Shown: positions 14,009-16,056 of the stretch, one piece after another
Position numbering within the stretch: the first letter of the stretch is position 1
Layout: each line of letters begins with the position of its first letter
Assembly: GCA_965602945.1 (NCBI GenBank)
Contig: CBFDBC010000064.1
Coordinates: 1 to 16,056, forward strand
Origin: JAUXEH01 sp965602945
Lineage (GTDB): Bacteria > Acidobacteriota > Aminicenantia > Aminicenantales > Aminicenantaceae
Length of the DNA: 16,056 nt
Direction: 5' to 3'
Position numbers and translations under genes: made by a program
The notes under the pieces: generated by a model
Told to the model about the DNA's origin: nothing
Seen by the model: only the letters and a program-made list of their open reading frames with translations
Database searches by the model: none

Positions 14009-15567
14009 TGGATACAGACGTTCTGGTGATCGGTTGCGGCATCGCAGGCGCCAGTGCCGCCTTGGAAGCGGCCAAGTCAGGGCTGCGGGTAACTCTCATC
14101 ACCAAGTTCGACAATGCAGAGGAATCCAACACTTTCTATGCGCAGGGCGGGATCGTCTCCCAGGGGCCAGATGACCGCTCTGAGCTGCTGAAAAAAGACA
14201 TCTTCGACACGGGCGACGGCATCAACAATCCCATCGCCGTGGATATCCTGGCCGTTGAAGGCAAGGCGTTGGTGGACGACATCCTGATCGAGGAACTCCG
14301 GATTCCCTTCGCCCACTCTTCGCCGGACGAGCTGGACTATGCTCAGGAAGCGGCCCATTCCCGGAGGCGCATCCTGCACGTAAAAGACACCACCGGAAAG
14401 ACGATCGAGCGGACGTTTCTCGAAAAGCTGCAGACGTTTTCCAATGTGATCATACTCACGGGACACACGGCGGTCGATCTCCTGACCATCCCACACCATT
14501 CCAAGGACCCCACAGCGTTCTATGAGGAACCCCGCTGCATTGGGGCCTATGTGCTGGAAAACCGGACCCAGCAGGTAAAGACCCTTTTTGCGGCCCGGAC
14601 CGTGCTGGCAACAGGGGGGTGCGGCGCGATCTTCCTCTATACCACCAACCCGAGTGGTGCCATCGGAGCCGGCTATGCCATGGCCTATCGAGCGGGAGCG
14701 CGCATCGTCAACATGGAGTATGTCCAGTTCCACCCCACTCTCCTGTTCCACCGGGACGCCGCGGCATTCCTGATCTCGGAGACGGTGAGGGGAGAGGGGG
14801 CCCGGCTCAAGACCAAGGACGGCCGCCTTTTCATGCAGAACTATAGCGCCAAGGAAGAGCTGGCGCCCCGTGACGAGGTGACACGCGCCATCTACGAAGA
14901 GATGACCAACAGCAGTTCCAACTATGTGACCCTGGACCTTGCCTCATACGCTAAGATCGATATCCGGAAGCGGTTCCCCAACATCTATGCGACCTGCCTC
15001 GAACTCGGGATCGACATCACCAAGACGCCCATACCCGTAGTGCCGGCTGCTCACTACTGCTGCGGCGGTGCCCTGGTGGATGGCTGGGGGAGGACTTCGC
15101 TCCGGGATCTCTATGCGGTCGGCGAGACGGCCTGTACGGGAGTGCATGGGGCAAACCGCCTGGCCTCCACATCGCTCCTGGAAGCGCTGGTATGGGGCAC
15201 CCGGGCAGCTCAGAAGATCACTCAGGAGTTCGATGGCCCGCACCCCATCGCGTCCGACGAGATCCACGAATGGTACTATCCAGATGAGGAAGAGGAGATC
15301 GATCCGGCCCTGATCAACCAGGACTGGTCGGCCATCCGCAATACCATGTGGAACTATGCGGGGATAGTCCGTACCTCCAAACGCCTGGAACGGGCGCGCG
15401 CGGACCTGGATTACCTGCGGCACCGAATCGAGAAGTTCTATCGCTCAGCCCGGATGGATCCCAAGGTCGTGGGGCTCAAACACGGGATCCAGGTGGCCAT
15501 GCTGATCACGCAGGCCGCATTGGGCAATCCGGTCAGCCGCGGCGCACATTACATAAATAACGCCTGA
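14005..15567 (+). CDS. nadB: L-aspartate oxidase
   Basis: This 520-residue flavoenzyme oxidises L-aspartate to iminoaspartate, the first step of de novo NAD synthesis. The FAD-binding N-terminus is VIGCGIAGASAAL (8-20), followed by SNTFYAQGGI (41-50), the active-site stretch EYVQFHPTLL (238-247), RGEGARL (262-268), ELAPRDEVTRAI (285-296) and HYCCGGALVDGWGRTS (350-365) leading into the FAD-adenine motif GANRLASTSLLEAL (382-395). These separate it from succinate dehydrogenase flavoprotein, its closest relative. The C-terminus stops just after SRGAHY, a little shorter than many homologs that continue for 10-20 residues. Two ATGs (14005 and 14008) are possible; 14005 gives the ATGA overlap with nadC. 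nadA, which must supply quinolinate from iminoaspartate, is not in the window. Confidence 0.95.
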   Translation: MMDTDVLVIGCGIAGASAALEAAKSGLRVTLITKFDNAEESNTFYAQGGIVSQGPDDRSELLKKDIFDTGDGINNPIAVDILAVEGKALVDDILIEELRIPFAHSSPDELDYAQEAAHSRRRILHVKDTTGKTIERTFLEKLQTFSNVIILTGHTAVDLLTIPHHSKDPTAFYEEPRCIGAYVLENRTQQVKTLFAARTVLATGGCGAIFLYTTNPSGAIGAGYAMAYRAGARIVNMEYVQFHPTLLFHRDAAAFLISETVRGEGARLKTKDGRLFMQNYSAKEELAPRDEVTRAIYEEMTNSSSNYVTLDLASYAKIDIRKRFPNIYATCLELGIDITKTPIPVVPAAHYCCGGALVDGWGRTSLRDLYAVGETACTGVHGANRLASTSLLEALVWGTRAAQKITQEFDGPHPIASDEIHEWYYPDEEEEIDPALINQDWSAIRNTMWNYAGIVRTSKRLERARADLDYLRHRIEKFYRSARMDPKVVGLKHGIQVAMLITQAALGNPVSRGAHYINNA

Positions 15568-15581
15568 GAGATAGGACTGCC

Positions 15582-16056
15582 ATGAAAGAACGAGAACGAC
15601 AACGGCTGCTTCGCATCCTGGGGATCCATCCCCCGCTTAAGAAGATCATTCTTTCCCGGGACTCAGTGGAACAGAAGCGGACCCAGCTCCGGGAGATGCT
15701 GGGCAATCTGCTGGTCAAGGCCTTCAATGAAGATCCCTCGCTGCCCCCGCTGGAGTGGGTCCTCGTGCGTGACACGATTCGGGTTTTCACGAAGTTCAGC
15801 TCCCGGCGGAGCGAAAAGATCTCGGGTTTCAGCTTCTTGAAGTACATCAACCAGATGGTCCATGAACCGCAGAAGGTGAAGCTGACCCCTCCTTCCCCGG
15901 GTTTTTTCGAAGAGCTGGAGCATCTCATGCGCGGGATGGTGGGCAAGGCTGGGGTCTACCCCAAGGTGGCCCCGGCATTCGCTAAATACACGGGCCGCCG
16001 GGCCTCCCAGCTCCGGTCCGCAGACCTCTCACGCATGGCGGGGGAGGCACTGCAGT
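15582..16056 (+). CDS. Unrecognised protein, partial (C-terminus beyond the right edge)
   Basis: An open frame from the ATG at 15582 runs to the window end (158 codons, no stop) and starts 14 nt after the nadB stop, so it is probably cotranscribed with nadC-nadB. AGGA about 6 nt upstream is a good ribosome binding site. The visible part is soluble, rich in Lys, Arg and Leu, with no signal peptide, membrane segment or metal motif. Segments such as LPPLEWVLVRDTIRVF (about 53-68) and GVYPKVAPAFAKYTGRR (about 129-145) look like ordinary helical coding sequence. I do not recognise the family. Codon use and base composition match the neighbours, so it appears to be a genuine native gene. Confidence 0.75.
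   Translation, partial: MKERERQRLLRILGIHPPLKKIILSRDSVEQKRTQLREMLGNLLVKAFNEDPSLPPLEWVLVRDTIRVFTKFSSRRSEKISGFSFLKYINQMVHEPQKVKLTPPSPGFFEELEHLMRGMVGKAGVYPKVAPAFAKYTGRRASQLRSADLSRMAGEALQ

Overview
The window (about 57-60% G+C by eye) is a densely packed bacterial chromosome segment with ordinary housekeeping and accessory metabolic genes. I see no phage, plasmid, rRNA, tRNA or CRISPR features. An ADP-forming acyl-CoA synthetase, DUF362 and nitroreductase flavoproteins, Tat-exported proteins and a cluster of alkaline-phosphatase-superfamily enzymes suggest an uncultured anaerobic bacterium. Candidatus Aminicenantes/Acidobacteriota-like or Desulfobacterota-like lineages are possible, but this is a weak inference because no marker gene is present.

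Layout. (1) Positions 1-4044, minus strand: three tandem paralogous alkaline-phosphatase-superfamily phosphodiesterase-like genes. The first transcribed has no export signal, the second has an N-terminal membrane anchor, and the third has a Tat signal and runs off the left edge. Two good sigma70-like promoters lie upstream (4073-4100 and 4132-4160), and an extended -10 element precedes the third gene. (2) 4208-6340, minus: a fused alpha-beta ADP-forming acetate/acyl-CoA ligase. (3) 6341-6559: a divergent promoter region. (4) 6560-8685, plus: a zinc-ribbon thioredoxin with an atypical CAHC active site, a Tat-exported DUF362 protein and a small nitroreductase. (5) 8686-9084: a convergent intergenic region filled by a 361-bp symmetric element. 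It has 21-bp inverted repeats (19/21 identical) around a folded core, and each end abuts a perfect 14-bp-stem hairpin. (6) 9085-12954, minus: a UPF0104/LPG-synthase-type membrane protein, tldD and pmbA, with the two protease genes overlapping by 4 bp. (7) 13178-16056, plus: nadC and nadB (4-bp ATGA overlap), then an unrecognised gene cut by the right edge.

Functional picture. nadB and nadC supply two of the three steps from aspartate to nicotinate mononucleotide; nadA is not in the window. TldD/PmbA form a two-subunit metallopeptidase known to process peptides. The thioredoxin/DUF362/nitroreductase group is probably redox related. The acyl-CoA synthetase would make ATP from acyl-CoA, as in fermenters. 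The two parts most worth a second look are the three-compartment phosphodiesterase cluster and the hairpin/inverted-repeat element at 8699-9059.
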